From contig NKYR01000041.1 in the NCBI GenBank assembly GCA_003184365.1, positions 1 through 64,000 on the forward strand: a stretch of DNA of 64,000 nucleotides, read 5' to 3'. The notes beneath the pieces are model-generated. The model did no database searches and was not told the origin of the DNA. It saw nothing but the letters and a program-made list of their open reading frames with translations. Source of the DNA: Evernia prunastri (lineage: Eukaryota; Ascomycota; Lecanoromycetes; Lecanorales; Parmeliaceae). Shown here piece after piece: positions 22,240-33,278 of this stretch. The position numbers and the translations under genes were made by a program. Within the stretch, counting starts at the first letter, position 1; every line of letters starts with the position of its first letter.

Positions 22240-23157
22240 TATAAAGTGGGCGTCGATCACCAACTTTCCGGATTGGAACCCAATTTCAGGAAGAAGAGAA
22301 GAGAAGCATTTAAGATACCCTTTCTTTTACATAGGTTGTATGCATATTCATTTAGCGAGCGTTGGACTGACTTTGCCTTCTGTCTTTCTCTTGAATCATC
22401 TTGTGTCCGTTACCGAGCAGATGTACATATTCACCCTTTGATACTCCACCGAGACCTCTACGTTTAAGGGTTATACAACCCTACTAATAATACGAACCTG
22501 TCAACCCCTCCCTAGCAAAGGAGCGATGTAAGAAGGAGTAAGGTGTATACTGAAGTAGTAGCCTCCCATCGAAGCGGGAGACTGCTATTTCCGCACTATG
22601 TCCTTGCAACACTTACTTAGTGACACTACCAAACAACTCTCACCAACTCGTCGAAGCAAGAGAAAGTTTGTTCCTCAGTCATACTTTCTCTTGGAGTCTC
22701 AACTGAGTGAGGTAATGATGGTTGGGCTTTGAGGCAGCAAGGGGAGTTCGTGTACGAGTTATTACTGTTGCTTGGTCAATCATTTAGCGAGTCAATAGGT
22801 TACTTTAAATCCCGCTAAAAATAGACATATTACGAGGCTAGTACTCAAAAAAGTACGGAGGTACCTAACTCACGAGCAACAACATTATTTACAGTTGTGG
22901 AGATGAGGCTATATGCACACCATCTTCTTTCGCCTTTTGCGCATTAAATCTGCTTTACTGCACCAGCATACACCCTCTTCACTAAGGACATGTTACTTCT
23001 TTAGCCATCTTCGCCTTCAAATACGAGCGTAGCCCCCTTCCACCCTCTCTAGTCTGCGCCGCAGGGTGGTGCTCCTCCCCGAGCCATACATTTCTCCTCA
23101 GTCCCTTTTGGAATCCGAGTGTGAAGATTCGTACAAATCTTTCCCAAGTTATCCAAT
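22240..23157. other. Intergenic, includes the glucanase promoter
   Basis: These 918 bp lie between two same-strand genes. The last 200 bp are CT-rich on the coding strand, as is common in fungal leaders. No other gene or RNA is recognised. Confidence 0.5.
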
Positions 23158-25413
23158 ATGCCTCGCGCACCTGATCGTACCTTCTCCTTTGATGATGACG
23201 ACGAGATAGCCCTCGACGCGAACCGGAGAAACTACTTTTCTCAAGACAACAATGCCTTCCGGGAAGTGCAACCTTCCTCTCCTCCACCACACTACACAGA
23301 CTCCCCAAGCAGACTCTACAACGACCGTCCACCTTCACCTCCATCTCATCGATATACGCCTTACCAACCCTCCCAGCCAACCGGCTCTTTCGACTCTCAA
23401 ACGCCCCGCCCTCAGATTGCAGTAAATACTAGACAAGCCCAACAGGGTGCTTACGGTAATCGGGACCTGGGTCACTCCGCCTCGAACCGGACTACATCCA
23501 CGATTACCCCTGGGGCCGACAATTGGGGGGATAGAGCTGTTGGCGGTGGAATGACTGGTATAGCTTTGGGCGTTGCCAGTACGAACGAAAGAGAAAGTGG
23601 TATAGAAGCATTACGATCGCTAGACGGCGCACAACCAGCTAGAGATCATCCACCAGAGCGCTACGACACGATGCCAATAGATACGCCATACATGCCTGCT
23701 CCGCTATCGCGTAGTCGAGACCCATTCGCCTCGCCAGCTCCCTCAGGCAGGTCTAATCCCTTCGAGGATGACAGGGGTGACATTTCGCCGTCACCTGGAG
23801 ATCTTACTCCGCGGGGCTACCCCTCTACGCACAGCATTCCCATGAGCGAGTATCCTCCCCAAGATGTCTACGAAAACGGCCGGAGCTCATACACGGACAA
23901 CCCCTACAAACGTTTTTCTAGCGCCTGGGATGCTCGGGTAGGCCGAGGTGATATTGACCCAAACGAGATTGAAGATGATGGCGATGATTACGGGGCACCA
24001 CCGATACGGCCCAGGAGGTCGCTCCTCGGTCCAAATGGCGAAGGTACGGCGACTGCAGCCGGAGGTGCTGCTGCCACCGGAGGTATCTTAGGGGCTCTGG
24101 GAGGTCTTGTAGGGAAGAGTAACGCTGGTAGCAACGGGGCGCGGGACCCTTCTGGTCAATATGGTGCTGTGCCTGGATCATCAGGACCCGGCGCTGATGG
24201 CGGCGTTGAGAAGAGTGCTTGGCTCAGCAAGCAAAATTCTGGAAGGAGAAGGTTGCAGTGGATCGTGGGCACCATCATTGTGTTGGCAATCATTGGTGGC
24301 ATCGTTGGCGGAGTGGTTGGTGCGTTACGCAGCCGCAGTTCGAGCAGCTCTGATGATTCCCCATCCTCCGGCGCTTCTTCCGGACCGACTGACAGTGATT
24401 TGAACAAGGATTCACCAGAGATCAAAAAGCTTATGAACAATCCCAATCTCCATAAGGTTTTCCCAGGAATGGACTACACTCCATTTAACGCGCAGTATCC
24501 TGCGTGTTTAACTAACCCTCCCAGTCAAGATAACGTCACAATGGATATTGCTGTGCTGTCGCAGCTTACCAACGCCGTTCGATTATATGGAACCGATTGC
24601 AATCAGACGGAGATGGTTTTACATGCCATCGATAAGCTGTCGCTTCCAGATATGAAAGTCTGGTTAGGCGTATGGCTCGACAACAACAGCACCACCAGCA
24701 ACCGCGGCCTTGATGCTATGTATCAGATCATATCTCAGTACGGCGCCAGCCCCTTTGCCGGGGTCATTGTTGGTAATGAGGTTCTCTTCCGCAAAGATAT
24801 GACAGAGACACAGCTGAGCGATCTCCTCGGAGGTGTCAGAACGAACTTCACGAATCAGAAAATCGACCTCGAGATCGCCACCTCAGATCTAGGGGACGAT
24901 TGGAACGAGACTCTTACGGAAAATGTCGATTTTGTCATGTCGAATATTCATCCTTTTTTTGCCGGCGTCTCAGCGGAAACAGCAGCTGGCTGGACCTGGA
25001 ATTTTTGGCAGGAGTTTGATACAATTTTGACCGCCGGGACAACGAAGCAGAATGTCATCTCTGAGACCGGTTGGCCCAGTGGAGGCGGTACAGATTGTGG
25101 ACAGGCTGATACCTGCGTCAATGGTAGTGTAGCGGGTATTGATGGGATGAACACGTTCATGGATACCTTCGTTTGTCAGAGTCTGTCCAACAAGACGAAT
25201 TACTTTTGGTCAGTATACTTTCCATCGCTCCAGTGTCGCATTCAGCTGATGACTTCTGATTATTCTAGGTTCGAAGCTTTCGATGAGCCATGGAAACAAA
25301 GCTTCAATAAGCCAGGCAAGGAATGGGAAGACAAATGGGGTTTAATGGATCCTGGCCGGAACTTGAAGCCTGGACTGACCATCCCCAGTTGTGGAGGTCA
25401 GACTGTTACTTAG
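23158..25413 (+). CDS. btgC: Glucan endo-1,3-beta-glucosidase, GH17, membrane-anchored
   Basis: Exons 23158-25208 and 25269-25413 with a 60-bp intron (GTCAGT...TAG) give 731 residues. The N-terminal ~360 residues are disordered and cytosolic. A single hydrophobic segment follows at about 366-390 (IVGTIIVLAIIGGIVGGVVG). A Ser-rich linker leads to the GH17 barrel, which carries VGNEVLFR with Glu541 as proton donor and SETGWPSGG with Glu636 as nucleophile. The topology is type II, with the catalytic domain outside, as in the btgC family acting on beta-1,3-glucan during wall remodelling. The splice recreates NYFWFEAFDEPWK, a family-typical stretch. The intron is a multiple of three without a stop, so unspliced RNA would add 20 residues. 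Confidence 0.92.
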   Translation: MPRAPDRTFSFDDDDEIALDANRRNYFSQDNNAFREVQPSSPPPHYTDSPSRLYNDRPPSPPSHRYTPYQPSQPTGSFDSQTPRPQIAVNTRQAQQGAYGNRDLGHSASNRTTSTITPGADNWGDRAVGGGMTGIALGVASTNERESGIEALRSLDGAQPARDHPPERYDTMPIDTPYMPAPLSRSRDPFASPAPSGRSNPFEDDRGDISPSPGDLTPRGYPSTHSIPMSEYPPQDVYENGRSSYTDNPYKRFSSAWDARVGRGDIDPNEIEDDGDDYGAPPIRPRRSLLGPNGEGTATAAGGAAATGGILGALGGLVGKSNAGSNGARDPSGQYGAVPGSSGPGADGGVEKSAWLSKQNSGRRRLQWIVGTIIVLAIIGGIVGGVVGALRSRSSSSSDDSPSSGASSGPTDSDLNKDSPEIKKLMNNPNLHKVFPGMDYTPFNAQYPACLTNPPSQDNVTMDIAVLSQLTNAVRLYGTDCNQTEMVLHAIDKLSLPDMKVWLGVWLDNNSTTSNRGLDAMYQIISQYGASPFAGVIVGNEVLFRKDMTETQLSDLLGGVRTNFTNQKIDLEIATSDLGDDWNETLTENVDFVMSNIHPFFAGVSAETAAGWTWNFWQEFDTILTAGTTKQNVISETGWPSGGGTDCGQADTCVNGSVAGIDGMNTFMDTFVCQSLSNKTNYFWSVYFPSLQCRIQLMTSDYSRFEAFDEPWKQSFNKPGKEWEDKWGLMDPGRNLKPGLTIPSCGGQTVT

Positions 25414-25661
25414 CTGATTGGCACTATGCAAAGCTGACCTTTTGGTATCTTGGGCGTAAAAAAGCATAAGGGATGCGGGATGGGAGGTCAATTGAACATT
25501 TGCAAGTTGCATTGAAGCGCTCATGGCAATGAGGGAAATCCCTCAATTTCAGGCAGGTTGAGAATAATTCTGTACGTATCGAGTATCATATTTGAGGACT
25601 TGTAAATGTAGATAGAAAAGGCAAGCTATGTTCGCATAGCGCAGCGTAGCATAGTACAGCA

Positions 25662-26690
25662 TTAGCGCTCTGTCAATGTCATCGACCGGACGCCTCGCTC
25701 AATACTGCTCTCTCTGATATCGGTTTCCTCTGACTTGAGCCAATAAATGCAGGTGGACTGGGACCAAGACGTTCTGCCAAAGTCGGGCATCGGCCTTGAA
25801 TCGGTCTTTGCCACGAAATCCCGAAAGATCTGATGCGACCCTTTCTTCGTGTTCTCCGCGAGAGACGACAGTAAGCTGGGATACACGGGATAAGCCAACG
25901 TTCGCGATACTGCCTGGAAAAGAAAGGCGGGAGAAATCTGATGGGATCTCGGGAGCCGTCTCACCCTTCAAAATACACCCGCAGATCGGAGCCGATGGAC
26001 AATGCGGGCGTTGCGGCTTCCAGAGCAGTGGCGTAGTGGAAGCATTCGAGGTGGGGCGCGAAGAGGAACGTCGTGCCGTCGAGCTTGGAGAAGGCGTCGG
26101 GGGTTTCGACGACGGTGTAGCCGAGGCTCGTCAGGACGCTGTGGTCGAGCGGGTTGAAGATGGGGTCCTGGAAGATGACGTCCTGGATCCGGTGTTTCTT
26201 GCCTGTGAATTGTGGATTAGCTGGAGGGGCCGTTGGGCGGGGGGGTGATACTGGATTTCGTCTCTACGTCTGGGCATCTACGTCTGGGCATCTACGTCTG
26301 GGCATCCATACCGAGTATCTCGAGTAGGGAGATGAGCGCCGCGAGCTGATACGATGAGCTTTCCGACCCGGCCGTCATGCTCCCCAGGCCCAGACAGACG
26401 CACTGTGTAATGAGAAGGTTATCCGCGGGTAGTATCTCTTGCTCAAAGATGCGGAACAAGCTCCGGAAGCAATCCGACTCCCTCCAGATGGGAGTGAAGT
26501 GTTTCCGGAACCGGTCTAGATATGTCTCCAGGGTATGTGTCGTTCCGACCTGTTTCCCATGTTCGAGACGCCGACCCGTCGTCTTGGGATCGATGATGCC
26601 TCGAGGGCCTTTGACGACATGGGTCCAGCCTGAAGAGTCGGTGATTCGCTGGGTTTTGGACTGAGGTGGTGGCTTTTTGCGTCGAGTCAT
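25662..26690 (-). CDS. SRR1-domain protein
   Basis: Three exons (26312-26690, 25979-26202 and 25662-25913) with introns of 109 and 65 bp give 284 residues. The N-terminus is basic (MTRRKKPPPQSKTQR). The SRR1 core includes CVCLGLGSMT, then QDPIFNPLDHSVLTSLGYTV and FLFAPHLECFHY. The C-terminus IYWLKSEETD also fits the family. SRR1 proteins were first linked to light and circadian responses in plants, and the fungal members are uncharacterised. The second splice (GTGTAT donor) is my best frame-consistent choice; other donors in the same 20 bp give worse C-termini. The first intron carries a 14-bp triple repeat close to its donor. Confidence 0.8.
26263..26304. repeat. Three perfect 14-bp tandem units in an intron
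   Basis: The unit TCTACGTCTGGGCA repeats three times without mismatch, ending about 7 bp from the minus-strand donor of the SRR1-gene intron. Confidence 0.9.
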
Positions 26691-27628
26691 GGTGTCTGTC
26701 TGATCTGTCTGGAAAGATATGAAGAAAGTATTCTTTCCGTTGGATTTAGATTAACCGTAGTCCTCATCAGACAATACATCCTTTGGTGGAGCTGAGCTAC
26801 TGATGTCAAGATACAACCACAATGCAAAGATGATTCGACTTGGACCTGCAGATGTAAAGACTAAAAAGTGATGCTTGAATCACTTTGGCAGTACGAGTAC
26901 CTTACCTTAGGGTCTAGCTACTGTACTTAGATTTACCTTAAGTGGTAGCTCAAGTAGCTTGGACGTTACTTAAGCATGACGGGTGAGCGGGGCAAAAACT
27001 GGGAGACATATTCATTATTTATTATCATTAATATTATATAATAATGACTGTATGACAAGAGGGGGTTTCAAGTATATTAGAAAGTAGATGATAAGGTAAT
27101 TGCAAAGCTTTTTAATCAATGTCTAGCTAGAATAGAGTAAGTAAGTACTTCCCAAGGATCTGAAGACATAGGTACCTACCTAGGAAGTGATTTGAAGATT
27201 GACTTGAGGAGTGACTTGACAAAGCGTTTGAATGATAATGATAATAATAATAACAACGATATAATCAATGTATCTGAGTTGTAAGCTGGAGTATGCAAAT
27301 ACTCGCTCGTAGTATTACCTAGTTAAATAGTTACCGTAGTATGGAATGGCACTATCTCGCTTCAAAACACCTCTTTTCCAATTCACCTAAAGCACCATTG
27401 GTCCAAGTCTATCTCCCCACATCCTAGAAGCGAAACTTGAGCATAACCTTTGATCTAATCGCCGATATCTTAACCATGTCCCTACGATCTCCATCAATCA
27501 AAATGGCCTGGTGAAACCATGCGCCCTAACGACGTCTGCGACTTCCCACCATCAACCGCCATATTTATCCTCGCTGCGCTGCCGCATCTGAAAATGTTTC
27601 TCCTGCCTGCCTTCAATCCCCAGTCAAT
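26691..27628. other. Divergent intergenic region with AT-rich tracts
   Basis: This separates the SRR1-domain and PTH11-like genes. It contains ATAATAAT-type tracts (27010-27060 and 27230-27265) and ACCTTACCTTA words (26899-26909). No gene is recognised. Confidence 0.5.
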
Positions 27629-29285
27629 ATGGGAACACCCGTCGGCAATGAGGCCGCACCTCCAACGACAAGTCAAGACGTAACCCCAGCCTTCCTGGCG
27701 CAGAGCCTTCAACCAAATATCTATGCAGCATGCATCCTTGTCACTGTAGCCGCAACCGTTGCGATTGCACTGCGTTTACTATGTAGGCGACTGGCCAAGG
27801 CCTATCTGTGGGTGGGATGATTGGATCATCATTGCGGCATTGGTGAGTGCGGAGTGCGGAGTGCTATAGAGAATGCCTCACTGCTCTAACCGAGTACGAA
27901 GATTGTTGAATGGGTTCTGTCGGCCTTGCTTTTATACCAGACTTCGGCATTGAATTTTGGACGCCATGTCCAAGTGCTGGAGCCATGGCAATTCACTCCC
28001 TTTGCCAAGGTGAGTCGATAAGACCCATCGTCCCGCAGGGTATCATGCTGACAAGATTTTGTAGAGCTTGATTGCAACTCAAACGATCTACTTCTGCGCC
28101 CAAGCGCTGGTGAAAATCTCGATCCTGCTCTTGTACCACCGCCTTTTTGGAGTCAATAAATTGTTCCGGGTGGCACTTTGTGTGGCTGGGTCGTTGACCA
28201 TCATCTGGTGGATCGCTGCATTTTTGGACGCGATATTCCAATGCGTGCCCGTGCAAGCCATTTGGGACAAAAGCATAAAGGACCCTAAATGTCAGGATGT
28301 TAGAGCCTCAGCGCTGGGCACGGGAATTGCGAATATGATCCTCGATATTGTGTAAGTCATCTTTTCCGAGCCATTTCTTCCCAGGATAGGATTGTTGCCA
28401 CCTGTTCCACGACCCGAGCTGCATACAAACAGAGGTTTGCTAAATCCGAAATCATCTAGGTTCCTGATTATACCGCTTCCGATGATATGGAACCTGCAAG
28501 TCACGAGAAGAATCAAGGTTTCTTTGACGGGTATCTTCCTGCTTGGAGCTTTGTATGTCTCTGCAAACTGATTCATGGCTCACTTCTCTGAGGAACGTCG
28601 ACTAACTTGTTCAATCTAGCGTCTGCGCCACCTGTACGTATTTTCAGACTGCACCTCTCCTATGTCAGACAATATCTTGAGTCTTTACTCGCGAAACATA
28701 TTTTGGGCTTGGCTTTCCCCCGTGATTAGGCAAAACTAACCGCGAGTTTGCGATCCAGCCGCTGTCCGCATAGACGCAATCTTCAGGACCGACTGGAAAT
28801 TGACGGATCCGAGTTGGAACGGTGTCGGCTTGGGGGTCTGGAGCACAGTGGAGTCGTGCTGTTCGGTCATAGCAGCGTGCCTGCCGACAATGAGACCTCT
28901 CCTTACCCGCGCCAAAGGCCACACATCAAACACGAAAAGTACAAGCACGAAGTCATCAAAGGACATCAAGTTCGCTACTAGCAGAAGCAAAGGTGGTCCT
29001 CTTTGGAGCCCACCTCCACCCTCATCTCCGAGGAAAGCTCCATACCAAAATCTGGACGAATATTTCCCAGATTTGGAGAATGGAGATAGCACATTGGAGA
29101 TGAAAACTTCGCCTCAGGCTGGGCAGAATGCGAGGTTTGAAACACATGAGAACTTTGCGAAACCTTCAGCGACCTTTGGACATGCGGGGTCAATCGCTTC
29201 CATACTGAGACCGGAGAGGTCCGCCAAAGACAATGTCCCAATAGCTCTGCTGGAGCCCAGGTACATTGGACCGGCGAGAATATGA
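27629..29285 (+). pseudogene. PTH11-like fungal rhodopsin-fold receptor with a 1-nt frameshift
   Basis: Six exons can be traced: 27629-27842, 27902-28009, 28065-28351, 28460-28552, 28620-28633 (14 nt) and 28759-29285. They encode a seven-helix membrane protein. Recognisable parts are CRRLAKAYLW, DDWIIIAAL, VLEPWQFTPFAK, FCAQALVKISILLLYHRLF, IFQCVPVQAIWD, FLIIPLPMIWNLQ and WSTVESCCSVIAACLPTMRP, followed by a disordered cytosolic tail. This is the fungal integral membrane (rhodopsin-domain, PTH11-related) family, thought to sense surface or nutrient cues. Between CRRLAKAYLW and DDWIIIAAL the frame shifts by one base within 27809-27818 (TGGGTGGGAT, where TGGTGGGAT would be expected). Everything downstream is in frame. 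It is either a recent pseudogene or a one-base sequencing or assembly error. Confidence 0.82.
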
Positions 29286-30273
29286 CGCTGTGGTGCGTGT
29301 CTGCACGAGCATGACGGTATTTAGGGTCAATCGTTCTTGGGAAGGGTGCATAATACCTGATGATTTTGCACATTCCCTCATTAGACACTTATTGCTAGGT
29401 GTCCTGAGTAAACAGCTTCATGCTACTCCATGACCTTTTGCTATATGTATACTTCATGATCCATGCGGACAACCGAAGTGGGTGCGCCAAGGCATCCCAC
29501 GAAGCTGTTGGAACAAGATCTTGTCAATGCAACTTGGCAAATGATCATAGATAGATACTTTAGATAGTCTGAGGTTCAACTTTTTCAGGTCGACTCCCAG
29601 TTTGATCGGTATACCTACTACCTATTTCATCGTCAATTCTCGTTGTCAAGTCTTGCCGAAGGATTGCTGACGCCCAGGAGAATGTTGGAAGTTTATGACT
29701 TATAGAGGTAAGGTCACTACAGTGATGTGTGAGGGTGGCTCAGTGGCTCGATGGCTCGGGTGGGAAGCTAAGGGTACTGCTCAATAAGGTAAGGTATGGT
29801 AAGACTTTACCGCCGGGGGGGATTTTAGCGTCACATTTGCTAGCTTGAATAATAGCAGTCATTGGATGAAGAACGTCTCTCTGCATGTCAAGTGCTGACA
29901 AGCTCTTCTCCAACCGCCGACTACCTCCCCTAATCCCAATCAGCTAAAAGAACCTACCAACCTAAGGTAGGTAACTAGGTATCATCATGGCCACCCGGAA
30001 GCTGGGGACCTATCCAATTCCTTCCTTCAAGTCCCCTGTTCATTCTCCACTCTCCAGCGATACTGGCGCGGCTACAGCTTCAAGGGTGTGAGAAAAAGCA
30101 CTCCGCTGCCCTCCCTGCTCTGTCCCCTCCATCTATTCTTAACTCTTTACATATCGTTCAAGGCTTCGCTGTCGCGCCCAAGCACGTTTCAGGATTCCCT
30201 CTCCCTCGACGACTGAATAGTACTGCTGACTCGGATTGAAATCACCTTCCATCACCCACCATCAATCTTTATA
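29286..30273. other. Intergenic, includes the X325-gene promoter
   Basis: No gene is recognised. Contains AAGGTAAGGT-type words at 29785-29803 and 29961-29975. Confidence 0.5.
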
Positions 30274-31145
30274 ATGCTGAGATCACACCCACTGCTCCTC
30301 GTCGCGACGACATGCCTATCCCTACTTTCGAACCTCGTCTCCTCACACACAGTCATCACATACCCTGGAATGCGCGGCGATAACCTGCACACAACGGGCA
30401 ATATCACTGGTTTCAATGGAAGCGACATAATCGGCACCAACGGTCTCGGCGTTGGCGGCGATAATACATATCCCTATGGCATGCAATGGATATACCCATG
30501 TACGCTCAGTGATCCTGTACGTTGATGGGGTACTTGATGCTAACAGCTCCTAGGCGGAGGCATGGCTATGTCTACTAACAGAACAAAATGGCCCGTAACA
30601 GGCGGCGCTATCGGTATTCAGCCTGGCTGGTTCCAGGGCCACTCCAACGCCCTCTTCTACATAAATCTCGGCGATGGTACGGTGCCTGAAAACTATTCCC
30701 TGATTATGCAACCGATGTTTGGAATCGTTGGGCCAGATAACTTTGCATACAACGGATCGTTTTGCCTGCCCCAGGTGCCCCTGCCGGTAAACTACACCGC
30801 GGTGATAGGGGCCAATGCGACGATTCAGGTCATTGAGGCAGCCCAGCATGGAGCGGCCTTATTTAATGTGAGTTCTTGGGTGCTGTCTGAGCACTCTTGA
30901 GTGTGAAGGCTGTTAGAAACGGGGAGCTGACTGTGTCAAATCAGTGTGTGGATATCACCTTTGCGGACCCTCAAGATGTGCCGCAGGTCACGCCCGATAA
31001 TTGTGCAAATACTTCAGACATCACTCTCCAATACGTCTACAGTACAAACAGTCAGACATCCGATGCGGAGATCCTCTTTTCGAGCAAAATCACTTGGGTG
31101 GCTTCTATACCGCTTGCCTTGATGGCCGTGTGGGGCCTGCTCTAG
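30274..31145 (+). CDS. X325/BIM1-like copper-binding secreted protein, probably GPI-anchored
   Basis: Exons 30274-30499, 30554-30867 and 30945-31145 with introns of 54 and 77 bp give 246 residues. A signal peptide ends at SS, so the mature chain starts with His25 (HTVITYPGMRGDNL), the N-terminal histidine needed for a copper brace. The body has YPYGMQWIYPCGG, KWPVTGGAIGIQPGWFQGHS and several N-glycosylation sequons. It ends in a hydrophobic tail (ASIPLALMAVWGLL) fitting GPI attachment. The family is related to lytic polysaccharide monooxygenases, but its studied members act in copper acquisition and at the cell surface rather than in cellulose cleavage. The assignment rests on the N-terminus, cysteine spacing and tail. 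Confidence 0.88.
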
Positions 31146-31579
31146 ACCGTGAGGACTGTCGATAGACTATGCGAGCAAAAAACATCTTGAGGTTGCATAC
31201 AATTTTTGGGGGTATGCTGAATAGGTATCCAAAGTGGTGGGCTTTGGCAAAGTATCATACCTTAGTTGAGTCTTTCCTTGATAGGAAACGACGCTTCCAC
31301 TCTTTGGCAGAAGGTGGCGCTACATAGCCGGCGTTCGGTTTATCTGGGCTGGCGCAGGTTAGGGTTTGATGACGGGATACCATATCTGCACGATTACTAT
31401 ATACTCACCATGGACAATCTATGTCACTCAAGAACTGATGCTACTCTATATGCTATCTCACTCAGACCAGACTTTGTTTTAAACACCAGACTTTTCTTCT
31501 GCCGGTATGGACTTTGAACCCATCCTTTGCCCCCGACCAATCAATCTTTCTCCCATATTCATAACGCCTTCCTCACTTC
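31146..31579. other. Convergent 3' intergenic region
   Basis: This lies between the 3' ends of the X325 and dioxygenase genes. Nothing further is recognised. Confidence 0.5.
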
Positions 31580-32696
31580 TCACATCCGACTCCTCGTGCT
31601 CACACTCTCCGTCCCCTCCCTCTTACGGGACGCCCTCCCTATAATCCACTCCTTCGCACTGACGTCCTCTTCCACCTCGCCCTCCGCCAACGCCGGTATC
31701 GCATCGCTGCCCTCCAATCTCTTCAACCTGACCTCATCTCCCGGCCTCGCGAAATACACCAGACTATATCTCGTGTGACTCGCCTGCGCACCCGGTGGCG
31801 ACACGACGCGATGGATGTTCGAGCGCAGGAGACCGTTTGTGAACTTGACCATGGCGTCCCCCAAGTTGACGATGGCGTGGCCGGGAAGAGGGCGCACGAA
31901 GCACCAGCCTGCGCCGTCGTCGTCGTCGCCGCCGGGCGGGAGCACCTGCAGGCCTCCGAGGCGGTTGAAGAGGAGGGTGATGGAGCCGAAGTCGGTGTGT
32001 TCTCCCAACGCCGTCCGCCTGTCGTCGACGGGCTGCGGCAGAGTCTTGACGAAGCGGACGTGATCGCCCGACCCCTTCTCCAAACGGTGCAGGTCTTGCA
32101 GCGTCGATGGCGGTAGGTGCAGGTGGGTGTTCAGATGGGCGAGGAGGAGGGAGACGGTGGAGTGGGAGGTGCGAGTGAAGGATTCCAGCACGTTTCGACG
32201 GGCCGAGAGGATGTGGGGAGAGGGGAGGGGAGGGGAGAGGGAGAGGATGTCGTCTTTGGAGACGTTGTACAGTTCGTTGCGGTCAAGGGTGCCTTTCTTG
32301 TCAATGACGGAGGTGCCGCAGCCTTTGTACCTGCCTTTTTGTTAATCCGCGCTCGGCCAGAGAAAGGCTTTTGGTGAAAGAACGTTACCCCATGAATGAC
32401 GTTGCGGCGCTGACGTTGTATTTCTGCTTTTCCTCTAACGGCATATCGTAGAGCTCTTTCCCAACATCAAAGAGCTTGTCAACGTCTTCGAGCATGGATT
32501 GGCCTCGGCGAGTGCCGCTGAGGTCGAGGTAGAAAAAGCCCAAGTCTTTACAGGCGGTGAAGAAGTGACTCGATTCGTCCTGGTCGTTGTTCAGGAGCTT
32601 TTTCAGGGAGATTCGCAGCAAAGGTGCCGTTGGGACATCGTTGGGGAATGTGGGCATTGGGACGGAGTCTTCGCAAGCTGAGTCTGGAACTTCCAT
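31580..32696 (-). CDS. Isopenicillin-N-synthase-like 2-oxoglutarate/Fe(II) dioxygenase
   Basis: Exons 32389-32696 and 31580-32330 with a 58-bp intron give 352 residues starting MEVPDSACEDS. The N-terminal DIOX_N-type part has FFTACKDLGFFYLDLSG. The catalytic part carries the iron-binding triad HTD (His214, Asp216) and His276 in SNIHRVVS, plus Arg290-x-Ser292 (RYS) for 2-oxoglutarate. Substrates in this superfamily are very diverse and cannot be predicted here. An upstream in-frame ATG at 32774 would add 26 residues with a basic, hydrophobic start. I prefer the internal start because the family normally begins this way. The last three residues are SRM, a plausible PTS1 peroxisomal signal. Confidence 0.88.
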
Positions 32697-33278
32697 GATC
32701 TGCAGCAATCGAGAGAGGTACAGACCAGTACCAAAGAGGACGAAAGGGAATCGTCTGCGTCTTTGCAACAACACAGTCTAGAGCTGGAAATTGGTCGGTC
32801 TTTGCTTTGGTGTGTAGACTTGCCTCGCCTTCCGATTGAAGGTGGAGTTGATGCATTTGCGGATAGGAGAGAAGAGAGTATTTAAAGCAAAGAAAGTATC
32901 TTAAGGCAGAAAGAAGCAAGCTGAAAAGACAAGAGGCTGGCTGAAAGAAGCGTTGCGTAAGACGCAATTAGTCATCGTTTGTATACAAGTACAGTAAGTA
33001 GTATGACTACAAATTCCATTTCTTACTGTGATGCACCTATGTAATGTTCCTTATACCTCCAAACTGTAATCAAAGTGACAATAATTATCGGAAGACAGAA
33101 AGCTGACACCTGCAAACGACATGGCTTTTCCTTGTCCATTATGCTTAGTGTTGCTGATGCATCGCCCGGGCTTGCCTCGCGCAGCAACAAAAATCTCGCA
33201 ACAAAGAGGTCGCAGGCGCTGTTGATGATCAGCATTATTGCTTCGTTGATTATGCTCGGTCCGTACCCGATTCTCGTT
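32697..33278. other. Intergenic between dioxygenase and hex1
   Basis: This holds the dioxygenase promoter (a TATTTAAA word near 32879) and the hex1 3' flank. No other gene is recognised. Confidence 0.5.
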
